From an uncultured Oscillospiraceae bacterium (GTDB lineage: Bacteria; Bacillota; Clostridia; Oscillospirales; Acutalibacteraceae): a DNA stretch of 7,653 nt. Each line of letters opens with the position of its first letter. Position 1 is the stretch's first letter. The stretch spans positions 1-7,653 of the forward strand of contig USLQ01000041.1 in assembly GCA_900555545.1 (NCBI GenBank), given 5' to 3'. Below the pieces are notes generated by a model that saw only the letters and a program-made list of their open reading frames with translations, was not told where the DNA came from and ran no database searches. The translations under genes were made by a program, and so were the position numbers. Of the stretch, positions 6,590 to 7,653 are shown one piece after another.

Positions 6590-7239
6590 AATTCTTCCTC
6601 CTGCGTATATTTTACGATTTAAGGAACATAAAATGGATGTTCTGGCTTCCGCTTATCATGTTAAATCTTGTGATTCCGCTGATTAATTATCATACCTATC
6701 GGACTAATTATCCGGAGAGTGTGACGGTGATTCCAGGTGATTTGCATGAGGTAATGCTGATAGCTGCTCCATTGCTGAGTGTTTGGTGGTTATTGTTTGT
6801 GATGCGTGAGTATGTAGAAGGGGAAGGCTGTGAGGTGCTCTATGTTTGTAGAGCTCGCAACAAACTGCCGGAAGCATTAGGCGTGTTTATGCTGTACATA
6901 GCCGATATTTGTATCCTATATGTATTTTATATCCGATTTGAGGATAAAATGAAACTTTCTCTTTGTATGTTGCTGTGTGTGTGCGTGATGATGTTTGGCT
7001 TGGTCTATTTGTTATTGCAGGTGACAAGGACAATGACAGTGCCATTGCTGGCGGTGATGATGTACTGTATGGCGAGTATTTTGTTTGTAAAGACCAAGGA
7101 TGTCTTTTTGCTATACAATATACGGGCTATCCCAACGTGGGAAATAATCAAAAGTAATTATTCGCCAATGTTAATTGTGGGATTCGTGTTTTTATTGCTT
7201 GGTATTCTGATTAGCCGGAAAAGGGTGCCCATTAAGTGA
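6568..7239 (+). CDS. Small integral membrane protein, probable second ABC permease subunit
   Basis: The product is 223 aa with about six predicted membrane segments (roughly 23-41, 61-79, 104-123, 129-151, 157-175, 199-215), a basic N-terminus (MFIKRSLKFF) and a basic C-terminal tail (SRKRVPIK). I do not recognise a specific family. Six TM segments, no other domain and a 22-nt overlap with the ATPase gene point to an ABC-2-type permease partner of the 638-aa protein. The start is supported by AGAGGA (6553-6558), nine bases before ATG and inside the ATPase gene, which suggests coupled translation. Codon use is AT-rich like the rest of the cassette. A terminator follows directly, so this is the last cassette gene. 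An immunity or accessory membrane protein is the main alternative. Confidence 0.8.
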   Translation: MFIKRSLKFFLLRIFYDLRNIKWMFWLPLIMLNLVIPLINYHTYRTNYPESVTVIPGDLHEVMLIAAPLLSVWWLLFVMREYVEGEGCEVLYVCRARNKLPEALGVFMLYIADICILYVFYIRFEDKMKLSLCMLLCVCVMMFGLVYLLLQVTRTMTVPLLAVMMYCMASILFVKTKDVFLLYNIRAIPTWEIIKSNYSPMLIVGFVFLLLGILISRKRVPIK

Positions 7240-7248
7240 ATAATCAGT

Positions 7249-7292
7249 AGGGAACGCTCCATTTTCTGTAATGTGACGTTCCCTTTATTTTT
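7249..7292 (+). terminator. Terminator at the end of the ABC cassette
   Basis: An 8-bp stem AGGGAACG / CGTTCCCT (7249-7256 and 7277-7284) encloses a 20-nt loop that can form a short inner CATT/AATG helix. The T-rich run TTTATTTTT (7284-7292) follows on the + strand. On the - strand the run after the hairpin is poor in T, so it mainly serves the cassette. It fills most of the 51-nt gap to the convergent deacetylase gene. Confidence 0.75.
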
Positions 7293-7653
7293 ATCCGCTA
7301 TCAGTGTGCTGCGTCCCGTTGGCGTCTATAGTGTACGGCTGCGGTAGGATCAGTTCCTCCAGCGTCACGAATTGATACCCCTGCGCCTGCAGCGGCTCGA
7401 TGAACAGCGGCAGCGCCTCCAGGATGTGCTTGGCCCCGTTATGGCACAGGATAATGGAGCCTGGTTTTGTCTTTTCCGTCACGCGCTGGGCGATCTGCTC
7501 AGGGATCAGCCCCTTCCAGTCCAGACTGTCCACGTCCCACTGGATCGCCTCCATATTCAGCGCCTGTGCGCCGCTGACGGTTTCGCTGTCGTAGTCCCCA
7601 TATGGCGCGCGGAAATAGGCGGGCTCTTTCCCGGTCAGGGCCTTTAGCTTTTG
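7291..7653 (-). CDS. Polysaccharide deacetylase, NodB domain, C-terminal part (5' end outside window)
   Basis: The frame is open to the end of the window, so the true start lies beyond 7653; 120 residues are visible. It belongs to the NodB/CE4 carbohydrate esterases, which remove acetyl groups from N-acetylglucosamine or N-acetylmuramic acid in peptidoglycan or other glycans, usually outside the cell or at its surface. Visible motifs are motif 3 (FRAPYGDYD, normally R-x-P-[YF]-G), motif 4 (WDVDSLDW) and the motif 5 histidine (IILCHN, usually LLHxx), followed by the typical end GYQFVTLEELI. Composition is GC-rich (34 of 60 in 7441-7500), like the housekeeping genes on the left and unlike the cassette. 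Clostridial deacetylases of this form include PdaA/PdaB-like sporulation or cell-wall enzymes, but the N-terminal part needed to choose is missing. The gene is convergent with the cassette. Confidence 0.92.
   Translation of the reverse strand, partial: QKLKALTGKEPAYFRAPYGDYDSETVSGAQALNMEAIQWDVDSLDWKGLIPEQIAQRVTEKTKPGSIILCHNGAKHILEALPLFIEPLQAQGYQFVTLEELILPQPYTIDANGTQHTDSG

Noticed and set aside
7372..7647. Plus-strand open frames opposite the deacetylase
   Set aside because: The - strand frame carries three NodB motifs; the + strand translations show no family features.

Overview
The window looks like a chromosomal segment of an anaerobic Clostridia-type Firmicute, probably close to Oscillospiraceae/Ruminococcaceae. 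The evidence is the gene order cmk-plsC-ispH-rpsA, the fusion of ispH to rpsA (a well-known clostridial arrangement), the strong Shine-Dalgarno sequences and the rho-independent terminators. The family-level placement is an inference from gene order, not a database result.

Region 1 (1-3111) is GC-rich housekeeping DNA on the + strand. It holds the 3' part of a cytidylate kinase fused to a PlsC-type acyltransferase, overlapping by 20 nt an IspH-ribosomal protein S1 fusion, and it ends in a strong terminator at 3077-3111. Within the ispH-rpsA frame there is a near-perfect ribosome binding site followed by an in-frame ATG exactly at the IspH/S1 junction. An AT-rich patch about 250 nt upstream carries a good promoter-like sequence. 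Together they suggest that S1 can also be made on its own.

Region 2 (3112-7292) is a compositionally different, mostly AT-rich accessory cassette on the + strand. An AT-rich leader of about 225 nt contains inverted repeats and two tiny coupled ORFs. It is followed by a small secreted protein of 134 aa, a perfect 12-bp stem-loop without a U-tract, a 638-aa seven-TM ABC-2-like permease with a large C-terminal ectodomain, an ABC ATPase, a second six-TM membrane protein and a terminator. The ectodomain resembles the N-terminal beta domain of M1 aminopeptidases but has no HExxH zinc site. The layout (abundant secreted product, hairpin that could set product/transporter ratio, ABC exporter with an outward-facing sensor-like domain) resembles bacteriocin/immunity cassettes in plan. 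I do not recognise the secreted protein, so the cassette is the best candidate here for an undescribed system.

Region 3 (7291-7653, - strand) returns to GC-rich DNA and holds the C-terminal 120 codons of a NodB-type polysaccharide deacetylase, convergent with the cassette. The abrupt composition change at both ends, between a housekeeping terminator and a convergent gene, suggests that the cassette was acquired horizontally.
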